Shown: one piece after another, positions 1 to 8,456 of the stretch | Layout: each line of letters begins with the position of its first letter | Numbering within the stretch: the first letter of the stretch is position 1 | Assembly (NCBI RefSeq): GCF_025643255.1 | Contig: NZ_CP087112.1 | Coordinates: 1,550,001-1,614,000 of the forward strand | DNA: 64,000 bases | Direction of reading: 5' to 3' | Origin: Halomonas sp. 7T | GTDB taxonomy: Bacteria > Pseudomonadota > Gammaproteobacteria > Pseudomonadales > Halomonadaceae | The notes under the pieces: model-generated | Seen by the model: the letters and a program-made list of their open reading frames with translations, nothing else | Told to the model about the DNA's origin: nothing | Databases searched by the model: none | Translations under genes and position numbers: made by a program

Positions 1-192
1 GAGAGCTTTAGCGATTGGCTGGATACGCAGCTAGAGGACATTAAAGCTGACACGTTAGCCGATTTACGCTTGGCGCTTCAGCCACGTCTTATTCAGTGGT
101 TAGCAGACCACTGCCAACATATGCCAGACGTGCATTTGCAAATAATGGCCGCCGAAATGCCCTCCACTGAGGGGCTTAATAGCTCGTCTTAA
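1..192 (+). CDS. C-terminal end of an unidentified protein (partial)
   Basis: Frame 1 is open from the window edge to a TAA at 190-192, giving the last 63 residues of a protein that begins outside the window. The visible part is acidic and apparently helical (ESFSDWLDTQLED at its start), with no motif I recognise. Its stop overlaps the moaE stop on the other strand (189-191) by two bases, so the two genes are tightly convergent. I cannot assign a function. Confidence 0.55.
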   Translation, partial: ESFSDWLDTQLEDIKADTLADLRLALQPRLIQWLADHCQHMPDVHLQIMAAEMPSTEGLNSSS

Positions 193-668
193 GGGACGGG
201 TGCCCAGCGGTCGGCATCCTGCTGATCGCTATGGCGCTCTTTAACCCAGTACGCCCCCTCTCGGGAGTGCTCTTTTTTCCAAAATGGCGCTCGGGTTTTC
301 AAATAATCCATAATGAAATCGCAGGCGTTAAACGCATCCCGGCGATGAGCACTGGCAACGAGCACCCGAACAATCGGGTCGCCTGGTGCCAAATGCCCTA
401 CCCGATGAATAATCCTCACGGCTTGCAGTGACCAACGCTCCCACGCCTGCTCACCAATCTCGACTAGCGTCCGCTCCGTCATTCCTGGGTAATGCTCAAG
501 CGTTAGCCCCATGACATCGGGGGTTTCGTTAAAGTCCCTTACCAAGCCCGTAAAACTAACGATGGCCCCAATGTCGGTACGCTGTTGAAGCGTTGTCTCA
601 TAGCCATAATCCATTGAGAACGGCGCTGACTGTACCTCGACCGCAATATCTAAGACTGCTTCAGCCAT
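189..668 (-). CDS. moaE: Molybdopterin synthase catalytic subunit MoaE
   Basis: This is the large subunit of molybdopterin synthase, which transfers sulfur from MoaD thiocarboxylate to precursor Z (cPMP) to make molybdopterin. At 159 residues it is close to the usual length of about 150. Visible family motifs are GAIVSFTGLVRD (33-45), the EHYPGMTE segment (58-65), IHRVGHL (87-93) and YLKTRAPFWKKE (122-133), which carries the two expected active-site lysines K124 and K131. The gene lies 4 bp downstream of the moaC-moaD ORF and is probably co-transcribed and translationally linked with it. It is the last gene of the minus-strand cofactor group. Confidence 0.95.
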   Translation of the reverse strand: MAEAVLDIAVEVQSAPFSMDYGYETTLQQRTDIGAIVSFTGLVRDFNETPDVMGLTLEHYPGMTERTLVEIGEQAWERWSLQAVRIIHRVGHLAPGDPIVRVLVASAHRRDAFNACDFIMDYLKTRAPFWKKEHSREGAYWVKERHSDQQDADRWAPVP

Positions 669-672
669 AGGG

Positions 673-1470
673 CTAGCCTCCCGTTACTGGCGGAAAGAAG
701 GCAACTTCATCATCATCGGTGATACGCGACGTATCATTGGCCATCACTTGATTGATCGCGCAGAGCGCCCGCTGATCAGAGAGCACGCTAAAGCGCGCAT
801 CCTGCTCGGCTAAAGCAGCTTTCAAACCTGCTACGTCTCGGCTCGCTAACTGGTCAAGGTTGATCGTGATATCGCTCTGACCTACTCGCTCACGCAGCTC
901 TGCTAAAAACTTGACTCGCACACAGGGAGACATACAGCGCTCGCCTAAACGCACCTCACCTGCTGCTCCTTCACCGGTTACAATAGGCGCTGCAGCGGGT
1001 ACACGCTGGTAGTCACCGCGCACACCACCGCGTTTACTCTCAAGCTGAACGGCCTCGATACGCATCTCTTTGTCTACGGCCTTACACATATCGTAAAGCG
1101 TCAAACAAGCCACAGAGACAGCGGTCAGCGCTTCCATTTCTACACCCGTGCGGCCATTGAGCCGGCACAGTGCCGACACATTTACCCAGCCGTTGAGATG
1201 GTCAACGTCAAAGTCAACCGACACTTTCGAAAGCGCCAGCGCATGGCAGAGCGGAATCAGCTCATGGGTTCGTTTCGCTGCCTGAATACCCGCGATTCGC
1301 GCCGTTGCCAGCACATCTCCTTTCGGCAGTGCGCCATCACTTAACAGCTGAAGAGTTTCTGGCTGCATCACTATGCGGCCAGAGGCTACCGCTTCGCGGC
1401 GCGTTTCATGCTTATCACCGACGTCTACCATATTGGCTTCGCCGTGGGTATTGAGGTGCGTTAGCTGCAT
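673..1470 (-). CDS. MoaC-MoaD fusion (cPMP synthase subunit plus molybdopterin synthase sulfur carrier)
   Basis: One uninterrupted frame encodes two usually separate cofactor proteins in 265 residues. Residues about 1-160 are MoaC, the cPMP synthase that acts with MoaA, with [30 protein letters not shown] and the D-x2-K motif in [11 protein letters not shown]. Residues about 180-265 are MoaD, ending in the expected thiocarboxylated VTGG. The ATG at 1468-1470 is preferred because AAGG lies just upstream; the frame extends further upstream to 1512 without a ribosome site. An internal ATG at 931-933 (MSPCVRVKF) could start a separate MoaD, so the two products may be a true fusion or an in-frame pair. 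It lies between mobB and moaE. Confidence 0.88.
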   Translation of the reverse strand: MQLTHLNTHGEANMVDVGDKHETRREAVASGRIVMQPETLQLLSDGALPKGDVLATARIAGIQAAKRTHELIPLCHALALSKVSVDFDVDHLNGWVNVSALCRLNGRTGVEMEALTAVSVACLTLYDMCKAVDKEMRIEAVQLESKRGGVRGDYQRVPAAAPIVTGEGAAGEVRLGERCMSPCVRVKFLAELRERVGQSDITINLDQLASRDVAGLKAALAEQDARFSVLSDQRALCAINQVMANDTSRITDDDEVAFFPPVTGG

Positions 1471-1483
1471 AACATTACCTTTT

Positions 1484-2080
1484 TTAAAAAGCTGCGGTGC
1501 GAGTTTGCTCATTCACCCAGCCAATCACCCACTGAGCCACCGCTTCAATATCATCAAGATTCAGGTGCACGACCGTTTCGCTTAATGCCACAGGCGCTGG
1601 CCCGCTAGTGGCCACCGCCTGCACCCACGCATCGCTTACAATAGCCGGATCGCCTATCCCCTCACGATAGAGCACAAGCTTAGGGATGGGCCAAGCTTTG
1701 AAACCCTCAACAATCACAAGATCAGGCTGATGGGGTGTCATCAATGCCAGTAGCTGGCTCAAGTCGGGCTCTTTTTGACCGGGGGTTTCTTGCATTAACG
1801 CGAAACGTTCCCGGGAAGCAATCAGCATAGGCGCAGCACCGGCTTGGCGCAGCTGGTAGCTATCCTTACCGGGCTTGTCTATATCAAAACTGTGGTGGGC
1901 ATGCTTAATCACGCCCACTACTAGCCCATCTGCACGCAAACGCGGTAATAGCTGGGTTAATAGCGTGGTTTTGCCTGTGCCGCTCCACGCCGCAACGCCT
2001 AATACTGGAAACGGGCTATCGCTTAAGGTTCTCATTACCGGCACCGTTGTCTTGTCTAGCGTTTCAATAAGGCTATTCAC
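1484..2080 (-). CDS. mobB: Molybdopterin-guanine dinucleotide biosynthesis adapter MobB
   Basis: This is a P-loop GTP-binding adapter that supports MobA in converting molybdopterin to the guanine dinucleotide form. The Walker A motif is [12 protein letters not shown] (about residues 30-41). The region [19 protein letters not shown] (56-74) and [19 protein letters not shown] are typical of MobB. The GTG at 2078-2080 overlaps the end of the uracil permease gene by 8 bp, and an AGAGG lies almost against it, so the start is uncertain. An ATG at 2033-2035, 15 codons in, is the alternative. The gene is followed by the moaC-moaD ORF. Confidence 0.9.
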   Translation of the reverse strand: MNSLIETLDKTTVPVMRTLSDSPFPVLGVAAWSGTGKTTLLTQLLPRLRADGLVVGVIKHAHHSFDIDKPGKDSYQLRQAGAAPMLIASRERFALMQETPGQKEPDLSQLLALMTPHQPDLVIVEGFKAWPIPKLVLYREGIGDPAIVSDAWVQAVATSGPAPVALSETVVHLNLDDIEAVAQWVIGWVNEQTRTAAF

Positions 2081-3302
2081 CCTCTTTTTCAGCGGGTAGC
2101 AGCCAGTTTAACGCAATGCCCACCAGTGCCGCCAAACTAACGCCTTGCAAGGTAAATTGACCACCACCGAACTGCATCCCGCCAATACCGAATACTAAAA
2201 TTAACGACACGACGACCAAGTTGCGAGCTGCCGTCAGCGACTGACCGGCTCGAACCAGCGTGTTCATCCCTACCACCGCGATAGAACCAAAGAGGAGCGT
2301 CATGATCCCTCCCATCACAGGACCGGGAATGGTTTGCAAAAATGCGCCCAATTTGGCTACAAATGCCAAAATAATGGCAATAACGGCCGCCACCACCATG
2401 TAACGAGGATTAAAAGCCCGCGTAAGCGTGACGGCACCGGTCACTTCCGAATAAGTCGTGTTAGGCGGCCCACCCAATAAAGCGGCCGTGGTGGTAGCGA
2501 GGCCATCACCAAGTAGTGTGCGATGTAAGCCGGGTTTTTCTAAATAGTTCTTACGGGTTACCGAGCCAATCGCCACCATATCACCAATGTGCTCTACCGC
2601 TGGCGCAATCGCTACTGGAATCATGAAAAGAATCGCGGCCCAGTGAAAGCTGGGAGCAGTAAAACTAGGCAGCGCCACCCACGCCGCATTATGCACCGGG
2701 GAAAAATCCACCACGCCCATGATCAATGCCAAGATATACCCCGTGGCAATCCCCCCCATGATAGGCACGAGGCGCAGTATCCCACGTCCAAATACCGCTA
2801 GCACCAGCGTAACCAGTAGGCTTGCCATTGATAGAAAAAGCGCCTGACCATACCCAATATTATCGCTGGTTTCCCCCGTGGCCATGCTCACCGCCACCGG
2901 CGCCAAAGCAAGGCCAATCACCATAATCACAGGGCCTACCACCACAGGCGGCAGCAACCGGTGTAGCCAGGCCGTCCCCTTCAGACGTACTGCCTGTGAA
3001 ATAACCACATACACCAATCCCGCTGCCATCAAGCCCCCCATTGTTGCGGGCACCCCAAAGCTGGCTATCGAGCCTTGAATCGGTGCAATGAAGGCAAAAG
3101 AGGAGGCGAGAAAGACAGGAACGGTCTGTTTGGTAACGCCATGAAACACAAGCGTTCCCACCCCAGCGGTGAAAAGCGCAACGCTTGGATCCAGACCCGT
3201 TAATAGCGGCACTAACACAAGCGCACCAAACGCTACAAACAGCATTTGCGCACCGGTTAGCAGCGTCTTAGGCCACGACTCAGGATTAGCAGTGTTACTC
3301 AT
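2073..3302 (-). CDS. uraA: Uracil permease, NCS2 family
   Basis: This 409-residue inner-membrane protein is a uracil:proton symporter of the NCS2 (nucleobase-ascorbate) family, with many hydrophobic helices across its length. The two glutamates expected in the substrate site are seen in IAPAVEHIGDM and in PPNTTYSEVTGAV. The ATG at 3300-3302 (MSNTANPES) has GGGAA upstream and is preferred over an in-frame ATG 21 bases earlier. It follows upp, so import and phosphoribosylation of uracil are encoded together. A hairpin with a T-tract lies between the two genes and probably lowers expression of the permease relative to upp. Confidence 0.93.
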   Translation of the reverse strand: MSNTANPESWPKTLLTGAQMLFVAFGALVLVPLLTGLDPSVALFTAGVGTLVFHGVTKQTVPVFLASSFAFIAPIQGSIASFGVPATMGGLMAAGLVYVVISQAVRLKGTAWLHRLLPPVVVGPVIMVIGLALAPVAVSMATGETSDNIGYGQALFLSMASLLVTLVLAVFGRGILRLVPIMGGIATGYILALIMGVVDFSPVHNAAWVALPSFTAPSFHWAAILFMIPVAIAPAVEHIGDMVAIGSVTRKNYLEKPGLHRTLLGDGLATTTAALLGGPPNTTYSEVTGAVTLTRAFNPRYMVVAAVIAIILAFVAKLGAFLQTIPGPVMGGIMTLLFGSIAVVGMNTLVRAGQSLTAARNLVVVSLILVFGIGGMQFGGGQFTLQGVSLAALVGIALNWLLPAEKEGE

Positions 3303-3341
3303 TTTAAAGTTCCCAATGATCAATGTTGTGTAGTAACGGCC

Positions 3342-3375
3342 AAAAAAATGCCCCTAACGCAAAGCGCAAGGGGCA
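3342..3375 (-). terminator. Intrinsic terminator or attenuator between upp and uraA
   Basis: On the minus strand a stem of TGCCCCT pairs with AGGGGCA around a GC-containing loop and is followed by seven T residues. It lies directly after the upp stop and before uraA, so it either ends the upp transcript or attenuates read-through into the permease. Confidence 0.75.
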
Positions 3376-3391
3376 ATGTAGGTCAGCGCGC

Positions 3392-4021
3392 TTAGCGCGT
3401 TCCAAATATCTTGTCGCCAGCATCTCCCAAACCGGGCACGATGTAGCCATTTTCATCGAGCCGGTCATCTACTGACGCGGTATAGATCTCAATCTCTGGG
3501 TAAGCATCTTGAACCCGCTTAATGCCCTCCGGCGCTGCCACCAATACAATCACCTTCATATGCTCGCAGCCACGTTCACGCAGCATATCCAGAGTGGCAA
3601 CCATTGAGCCACCGGTTGCAAGCATCGGGTCGATAACAATTGCCATGCGCTCTTCAATATCATTGGCAAATTTGGCAAAGTACGGCACCGGCTGGAGTGT
3701 CTCTTCGTCCCTGTAAAGCCCCACTACGCTGACTCGGGCACTGGGAATAAGATCAGTGACACCCTCCAGCATCCCCAATCCCGCGCGTAAAATAGGGACG
3801 ATCGTTACTTTTTTACCTTTCAAACGGCGCGTTGCAATCGGCTCATTGTTCCAGCCTTGAATCTCATGATCCTCAAGCTCTAACCCCTTGGTTGCTTCAT
3901 AGGTCAGAAGCTTTGCCACTTCACCTGCTAGTTCACGGAAGCTCTTGGTGCTTAAATCGGCTTCACGCATCAGTCCCAGTTTGTGTTGAACAAGCGGATG
4001 GTTAATGGCGTAGACACTCAT
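3392..4021 (-). CDS. upp: Uracil phosphoribosyltransferase
   Basis: This cytosolic pyrimidine-salvage enzyme converts uracil and PRPP to UMP. It has 209 residues, the usual length for Upp. Visible signatures are [14 protein letters not shown] (76-89), the PRPP-binding loop [11 protein letters not shown] (130-140), and the uracil-binding end [27 protein letters not shown] promoter lies just upstream and a uracil permease gene just downstream. An AGGA-type ribosome site precedes the ATG at 4019-4021. Confidence 0.97.
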   Translation of the reverse strand: MSVYAINHPLVQHKLGLMREADLSTKSFRELAGEVAKLLTYEATKGLELEDHEIQGWNNEPIATRRLKGKKVTIVPILRAGLGMLEGVTDLIPSARVSVVGLYRDEETLQPVPYFAKFANDIEERMAIVIDPMLATGGSMVATLDMLRERGCEHMKVIVLVAAPEGIKRVQDAYPEIEIYTASVDDRLDENGYIVPGLGDAGDKIFGTR

Positions 4022-4093
4022 GGGACTTCCTCACTGCAGGAGTTTCAGGATGACGACCTTCGTCGCATCGACAGGCTTACAAAATTGCGCGCC

Positions 4094-4122
4094 ATTCTAC
4101 CCGCAACTGACCGTTAGGTTAA
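4094..4122 (-). promoter_or_regulatory. Probable sigma70 promoter for upp-uraA
   Basis: On the minus strand TTAACC (4117-4122) and TAGAAT (4094-4099) are separated by exactly 17 bases, upstream of upp. The -35 element lies in the 3' end of ung. Confidence 0.5.
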
Positions 4123-4802
4123 GGGGTTTCTGGCAATTGCCACTCAATCGGGGAGCGTCCGTTCTCCACTAGAAATTGATTTGCACGTGAAAAGTGCCGG
4201 TTTCCAAAAAAGCCGCGATGTGCCGAAAGCGGCGAAGGGTGCGGGGATTCCAACACCAAGTGGCGCGCTTGATCAATCAGGGCCTTCTTCTGGCGCGCAT
4301 GGCTGCCCCACAACAGGAACACACACGGTTCTGCATGCCGACTGACGGTTTCAATCGCGCAATCGGTAAAGTGCTCCCACCCTTTACCACGGTGTGAAGC
4401 AGCATTCCCCCGCTCAACCGTTAATACGGTGTTAAGTAGCAACACGCCCTGCTTTGCCCACGGCTCTAAAAAGCCATGACGCACGGGGGTAAACCCAACG
4501 TCAGAAGCTAGTTCTTTGTAAATATTGACTAAAGAAGGGGGCACCTGGATACCCGGCTGCACCGAAAAACACAACCCATGCGCTTGGTTAGGGCCGTGAT
4601 AAGGATCTTGTCCTAAAATAACCACTTTCACAGAGGCTAAAGGTGTCAGCTCGAACGCACGAAACCAGTGCGATGAGTGCGGGTAAATCACTTTTTTAGC
4701 TGATTTTTCTTGAGCCAAAAATGCTTTCAGGGCTGACATGTAGTCAGCCTGAAATTCTTGCCCAAGCCATTGATTCCAATCGTCGGGTAGCGGATTAGCC
4801 AT
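4119..4802 (-). CDS. ung: Uracil-DNA glycosylase
   Basis: This is a family 1 uracil-DNA glycosylase, which removes uracil from DNA and starts base-excision repair. The water-activating loop GQDPYHG (64-70) is intact, with D66 as the expected catalytic aspartate. The DNA-intercalation motif [11 protein letters not shown] is present near residues 187-197. The length of 227 is normal. It begins one base after the gpt stop, so it probably belongs to the apt-gpt transcript. Its place within a nucleobase salvage run fits its product, free uracil, being recycled by the neighbouring upp. Confidence 0.96.
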   Translation of the reverse strand: MANPLPDDWNQWLGQEFQADYMSALKAFLAQEKSAKKVIYPHSSHWFRAFELTPLASVKVVILGQDPYHGPNQAHGLCFSVQPGIQVPPSLVNIYKELASDVGFTPVRHGFLEPWAKQGVLLLNTVLTVERGNAASHRGKGWEHFTDCAIETVSRHAEPCVFLLWGSHARQKKALIDQARHLVLESPHPSPLSAHRGFFGNRHFSRANQFLVENGRSPIEWQLPETP

Positions 4803-4803
4803 A

Positions 4804-5283
4804 CTACTTCTTCAGTTGGTCTGCCAGCGGCTCAACGTAAGCAATGCCCATATCCCAGGGGAACTGAATCCAGCACTGCTGAGCCACTTCGGTAAGGTAT
4901 TGATCCACCAGCGGGCGACCTTCGGGTTTGGCATACATCGTTACAAAATGCGCCTTCGGCAGCATCTCGCGAACAGCACGAGCGGTTTTACCTGTATCGA
5001 CCAAGTCATCTACCAGCAACCAGCCATCACCGTCATGGTCAACGCCTTTCATGATGTCCAATCCGCCTTGATCCATATGGTCATAGCTTTTAATACAAAC
5101 GGTATCGATCAAACGGATATTTAACTCACGGGCGATAAGCGCTGCAGGGATTAATCCACCGCGAGTAATCGCAACGATACCTTTGAAATCGCGCTCGATT
5201 AACTGATGACACAACTGACGTACATCACGGTGCAATTGATCCCAGGAAATGGTGAAGTGCTGATGATAGCGTTCGCTGCTCAT
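4804..5283 (-). CDS. gpt: Xanthine-guanine phosphoribosyltransferase
   Basis: This purine-salvage enzyme converts guanine, xanthine and less efficiently hypoxanthine to the nucleotides using PRPP. The PRPP loop [12 protein letters not shown] and the downstream [10 protein letters not shown] and WIQFPWDMG segments match Gpt of enteric bacteria closely. The start at 5281-5283 ([10 protein letters not shown]) is chosen because it gives 159 residues, close to the family's 152; an upstream in-frame ATG adds 11 poorly conserved residues. It lies 8 bp after apt and abuts ung, which suggests one operon. Confidence 0.93.
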   Translation of the reverse strand: MSSERYHQHFTISWDQLHRDVRQLCHQLIERDFKGIVAITRGGLIPAALIARELNIRLIDTVCIKSYDHMDQGGLDIMKGVDHDGDGWLLVDDLVDTGKTARAVREMLPKAHFVTMYAKPEGRPLVDQYLTEVAQQCWIQFPWDMGIAYVEPLADQLKK

Positions 5284-5291
5284 AAGGGGTG

Positions 5292-5837
5292 TTACTCGTC
5301 TTCGGTGAATGAACATACCGCGAATACGCTATAGCCAGCATCGCGAATTTTCTGGGAGCCGCCCAGCTCAGGCAGATCGATGATGGTTGAGGTTTCCACC
5401 ACGTGCCCACCAGAACGTTGAATTAGGTTAGCGGCAGCTAGCATGGTACCGCCAGTAGCAATCAAATCATCCATCAGCAAAATGCGATCATTTTCCTGAA
5501 ACGCATCAGAATGGAGCTCCACTTCAGAGTGGCCGTACTCAAGCGTGTACGTTTCACTGATCGTCTTGAAGGGCAACTTCCCCTTCTTGCGAACGGGAAC
5601 AAAGCTACAGCCCAGCTCGTAGGCCAAAGGTGCACCGATAATAAAGCCACGGGCATCGATAGCCGCGATGGCATCTAAGTTCATTTCCTGGTAGCGATGC
5701 ACAAAGCTATCGATCAGCTTACGAAAGGCAGCACTATTCTGCAGTAGCGGTGTGATATCACGAAAATTTACGCCCTGCTCTGGCCAGTCAGGAACCGTGC
5801 GAATAACGGACTTAATGTAGTCGCCGTAGATGCTCAT
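5292..5837 (-). CDS. apt: Adenine phosphoribosyltransferase
   Basis: This enzyme makes AMP from adenine and PRPP in the cytosol. Characteristic segments are [30 protein letters not shown] and the PRPP-binding loop [20 protein letters not shown]. The ATG at 5835-5837 ([10 protein letters not shown]) has GAGAG at a suitable distance and gives 181 residues, as expected; an ATG 12 bases upstream lacks a ribosome site. The gene follows a purine permease and precedes gpt, forming an uptake-plus-salvage unit. Confidence 0.96.
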   Translation of the reverse strand: MSIYGDYIKSVIRTVPDWPEQGVNFRDITPLLQNSAAFRKLIDSFVHRYQEMNLDAIAAIDARGFIIGAPLAYELGCSFVPVRKKGKLPFKTISETYTLEYGHSEVELHSDAFQENDRILLMDDLIATGGTMLAAANLIQRSGGHVVETSTIIDLPELGGSQKIRDAGYSVFAVCSFTEDE

Positions 5838-5871
5838 CGCGTCTCTCATTGATTAAAGATAAAGCGGGTCA

Positions 5872-7170
5872 TTAACCCAGGAAAAGAAACTTTGCTGTAA
5901 ACAGCAGTGCTAGCGCTATAACGGCAGGGTTCAAATCGCTAAACCGTCCCGAGAGCGCCTTAATCGCCACATAGCTAATAAAACCAAGCGCAATTCCCTC
6001 CGCGATTGAGAAAGTTAGCGGCATCGCCAGGGCAGCAATCAGTACAGGCGCCGCATCGGTAGGGTCTTCCCAATTAGCGTGAGCTAAGCTACCTGCCATT
6101 AAAACGGCCACGTACAGAAGCGCCCCGGCCGTCGCATAAGCAGGAATAGAACCTGCTAACGGTGCGAAGAAGAGACTAATCAAAAACAGCAGACCGACTA
6201 CAACAGCCGTTAAACCTGTACGGCCACCGGATGCGATACCTGCCGTTGATTCAATGTAGCTCGTCGTTGTCGAAGTACCTAATGCAGCACCTGCCATCGA
6301 CGCAGTACTGTCGGCCATCATAGCGCGACCAATACGCGGCAACTTGCCATTTTCATCCAGCAGTTTGCCACGATGCGCCACACCTACCAGCGTGCCTGAT
6401 GTATCAAATAGATCCACAAACAAGAAGGCAAAAATCACGCTTAGCATGGCCACATCCAGTGCGCCCATCAAATCCATCGCCATAAAGGTAGGCGCAACCG
6501 AGGGTGGCATCGACATAATGCCACCGTACTGATTATGGCCGAACAGAATCGCAAGAACTGTAACCCCTAAAATGCCGATCATCACCGCCCCCGTTACGCG
6601 CAGGTAAGAAAGCGCCGTGATAACGAAAAAGCCCAACAAAGCATACAGCGCAGGAGGCTGTGATAGGTCACCCAGCGCCACATAAGTCGCTGGATTGGCC
6701 ACTACAATGCCGGCATTTTTCAGTGCGATCATCGCAAGGAACAGACCAATACCCGCGGCAATACCTAAACGCAGTGAGAGTGGAATAGAATTAATGATCC
6801 ATTCGCGAACTTTAAAAATACTCAGCAGAAAAAACGCAAAGCCCGAGAAGAAGACAGCGCCTAATGCTGCTTCCCAGGTATAGCCCATTCCCAGCACCAC
6901 ACCGTAGGTGAAGAAGGCATTGAGCCCCATGCCCGGTGCTTGCGCGATGGGATAGTTTGCCCAAAGCCCCATGACAAAACAGCCAATGGCAGCAGCGACA
7001 CAGGTCGCAACAAATACTGCCCCGTAATCCATTCCCGCCTCCGAGAGAATACTCGGATTGACAAAAATGATATAAGCCATCGTAAGAAACGTGGTGAACC
7101 CCGCAATCACCTCGGTCTTTACATTGGTCTTCTGCTCGGTGAGCTTGAAGTAGTTGTCCAGAAGTTTCAT
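5872..7170 (-). CDS. NCS2 (AzgA-type) adenine/guanine/hypoxanthine permease
   Basis: This polytopic inner-membrane protein of 432 residues belongs to the AzgA/GhxP branch of NCS2 purine permeases. Family marks include the N-terminal KTEVIAGFTTFLTMAYIIFVNP, QAPGMGLNAFF, the cytosolic segment FAFLFVDLFDTSGTLVGVA and the GTSTTTSYIESTAGIASGGRTGL signature. It lies 34 bp upstream of apt, so it probably imports the bases that Apt and Gpt salvage. The substrate choice among adenine, guanine and hypoxanthine cannot be read from sequence. I saw no purine riboswitch in the 197 bp upstream. Confidence 0.9.
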   Translation of the reverse strand: MKLLDNYFKLTEQKTNVKTEVIAGFTTFLTMAYIIFVNPSILSEAGMDYGAVFVATCVAAAIGCFVMGLWANYPIAQAPGMGLNAFFTYGVVLGMGYTWEAALGAVFFSGFAFFLLSIFKVREWIINSIPLSLRLGIAAGIGLFLAMIALKNAGIVVANPATYVALGDLSQPPALYALLGFFVITALSYLRVTGAVMIGILGVTVLAILFGHNQYGGIMSMPPSVAPTFMAMDLMGALDVAMLSVIFAFLFVDLFDTSGTLVGVAHRGKLLDENGKLPRIGRAMMADSTASMAGAALGTSTTTSYIESTAGIASGGRTGLTAVVVGLLFLISLFFAPLAGSIPAYATAGALLYVAVLMAGSLAHANWEDPTDAAPVLIAALAMPLTFSIAEGIALGFISYVAIKALSGRFSDLNPAVIALALLFTAKFLFLG

Positions 7171-7367
7171 GTCGTTTTTATCCTTCGCGCTTACGCTGAA
7201 TGCGTCCCTTGATGCGAGAAAAGCCGCACATACTACCTAAAGGCTCTGCGCGTTGCGAGTGCCCCGTGTGCCGCTAACGTTAGTGAGAATACCCCACCAT
7301 CTATTATGAATAGCAAACTTCGGGCCATGAGCTAACCGATCGGTCAACGGTAAGGCAAAATATTCAA

Positions 7368-7994
7368 TTAACGATGAGTTGCTAGCACCCTTTCAACAGT
7401 CTCAACAATGACCTGGGTTTGCGGGTCAATCTCGATATTCACCCAATCGCCTAACAGCCGATCTTTTAAAACGGTGCGCGCCAGCGTCTCTGGTATCAGG
7501 TTGACACTAAACTCAACGCCAGCACCATCGACCGCTGGACGCACGTCACCTACCGTCAGGCTAATACCATCAACTCCAATGTACCCCTTCTCAAAGACAA
7601 ACTTCGCGACTTTCTCGGGCAGTGAAAACCACAGCCGACGATTGTTCGGCGCTTCTTCTATCGCCACCACACTGGCCATACAAATAATGTGACCCGACAT
7701 AGAGTGTCCGCCAATCTCATCCCCAAAGCGCGCTGCACGCTCTATGTTGACGCACTGTCCTGGTGCGACTGCACCAAGATTCGTCAAGCGCAACGTTTCA
7801 CGCATCAGATCAAAGCTGACATTTTCACCGTCTATCTCAGTGACCGTCAGGCAAACACCATTGTGGGCTACCGACGCACCGATAGTGAGCCCTTGGCGCA
7901 AAGCCTCCGGCAGTGCGACGACATGAGTGCGAAACTCTTCCAGCTCTTTAACAGCGACAACTTCAGCCACACCTTGCACGATGCCAGTAAACAT
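7368..7994 (-). CDS. ribE: Riboflavin synthase alpha chain
   Basis: This enzyme dismutates two 6,7-dimethyl-8-ribityllumazine molecules to riboflavin. The typical N-terminus MFTGIVQG is present, and the 208 residues form two lumazine-binding repeats of about 95 residues; GVCLTV is in the first and GHSMSGHI and [12 protein letters not shown] in the second. An AGAGGG ribosome site precedes the ATG. It stands alone here, without ribB, ribH or ribD. The 240 bp upstream (7995-8234) show no FMN riboswitch sequence that I can recognise. Confidence 0.95.
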   Translation of the reverse strand: MFTGIVQGVAEVVAVKELEEFRTHVVALPEALRQGLTIGASVAHNGVCLTVTEIDGENVSFDLMRETLRLTNLGAVAPGQCVNIERAARFGDEIGGHSMSGHIICMASVVAIEEAPNNRRLWFSLPEKVAKFVFEKGYIGVDGISLTVGDVRPAVDGAGVEFSVNLIPETLARTVLKDRLLGDWVNIEIDPQTQVIVETVERVLATHR

Positions 7995-8234
7995 ATTGCG
8001 ATGCCCTCTTTCTCTACGTCTTAAAGACAGAACAGGTACTAAAATTTTCGTGCAAGCTTACTACTAATACACAGGCCTTGTGCAGCTAGAAGCTTTAACA
8101 CAAGCGTTGAAACGGTTTTTTCTGATAATGAGCCGCCGTAACGTCAGCTGCCAGAATTAAACACTAAAAAAAAGCTGCAAATCAGGCAATAAACCTAACC
8201 CATGGCATCAAAACATGAAATAGAACGGTACTGA

Positions 8235-8263
8235 TTGACAACCTCTTTATCACTCTTTAGACT
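8235..8263 (+). promoter_or_regulatory. Promoter of the metNIQ leader
   Basis: A perfect -35 element TTGACA (8235-8240) is followed after 17 bases by TAGACT (8258-8263). Transcription would begin near 8270, a few bases before the riboswitch core. The stretch 7995-8234 between ribE and this promoter holds nothing else I can support. Confidence 0.75.
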
Positions 8264-8282
8264 TTCGCCGCAAATGTGTAAT

Positions 8283-8352
8283 GACGCCGATTTGTACCCA
8301 GATTGCGGGCGTCCACTGAGCCAACGGCTTGGTGAAGTGCAGCTAAAAGGGT
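8283..8352 (+). promoter_or_regulatory. SAM-II-type riboswitch in the metN leader
   Basis: The leader matches the SAM-II (metA-type) core. P1 pairs GACGCC (8283-8288) with GGCGTC (8308-8313). The loop carries GATTTG, then ACCC (8296-8299), then ATTGC. The 3' part carries AGCTAAAAGGG (8341-8351), in which GGGT (8349-8352) can form the pseudoknot with ACCC. Between P1 and the 3' part there is an additional hairpin: CACT (8314-8317) with AGTG (8336-8339), a possible tandem G-A internal loop, then CCAA/TTGG around CGGC. SAM-II aptamers usually have a short linker there. It should sense S-adenosylmethionine and repress methionine import when SAM is plentiful. Assignment is by eye from known SAM-II sequences. 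Confidence 0.8.
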
Positions 8353-8367
8353 GTGTCCAGCGTTGAT

Positions 8368-8394
8368 GGCCACCCGCAAGGGTGGCCTTTTTTT
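8368..8394 (+). terminator. Intrinsic terminator of the metN riboswitch
   Basis: GGCCACCC pairs with GGGTGGCC around GCAA and is followed by seven T residues. Its 5' arm contains CACCC (8371-8375), complementary to GGGTG (8349-8353) at the end of the riboswitch. That pairing would act as an antiterminator and cannot coexist with the ligand-bound pseudoknot. This predicts transcriptional shut-off by SAM. Confidence 0.85.
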
Positions 8395-8456
8395 ATTTCC
8401 CGCCCTACGCTTGCTCCCTCGCACTCCGTCTTCGGCCTACCAGTAAGGCAGACGCT

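Noticed and set aside
7171..7367. Possible purine riboswitch before the NCS2 permease
   Set aside because: No conserved purine-aptamer core or terminator was seen on the minus strand; only a short palindrome ACCGATCGGT.
7995..8234. Possible FMN riboswitch upstream of ribE
   Set aside because: None of the conserved FMN-element segments could be found on either strand in this stretch.
8382..8456. Longer N-terminus for metN
   Set aside because: The extra codons run from the T-tract of the terminator and lack a ribosome site; the ATG at 8457 begins the conserved domain.
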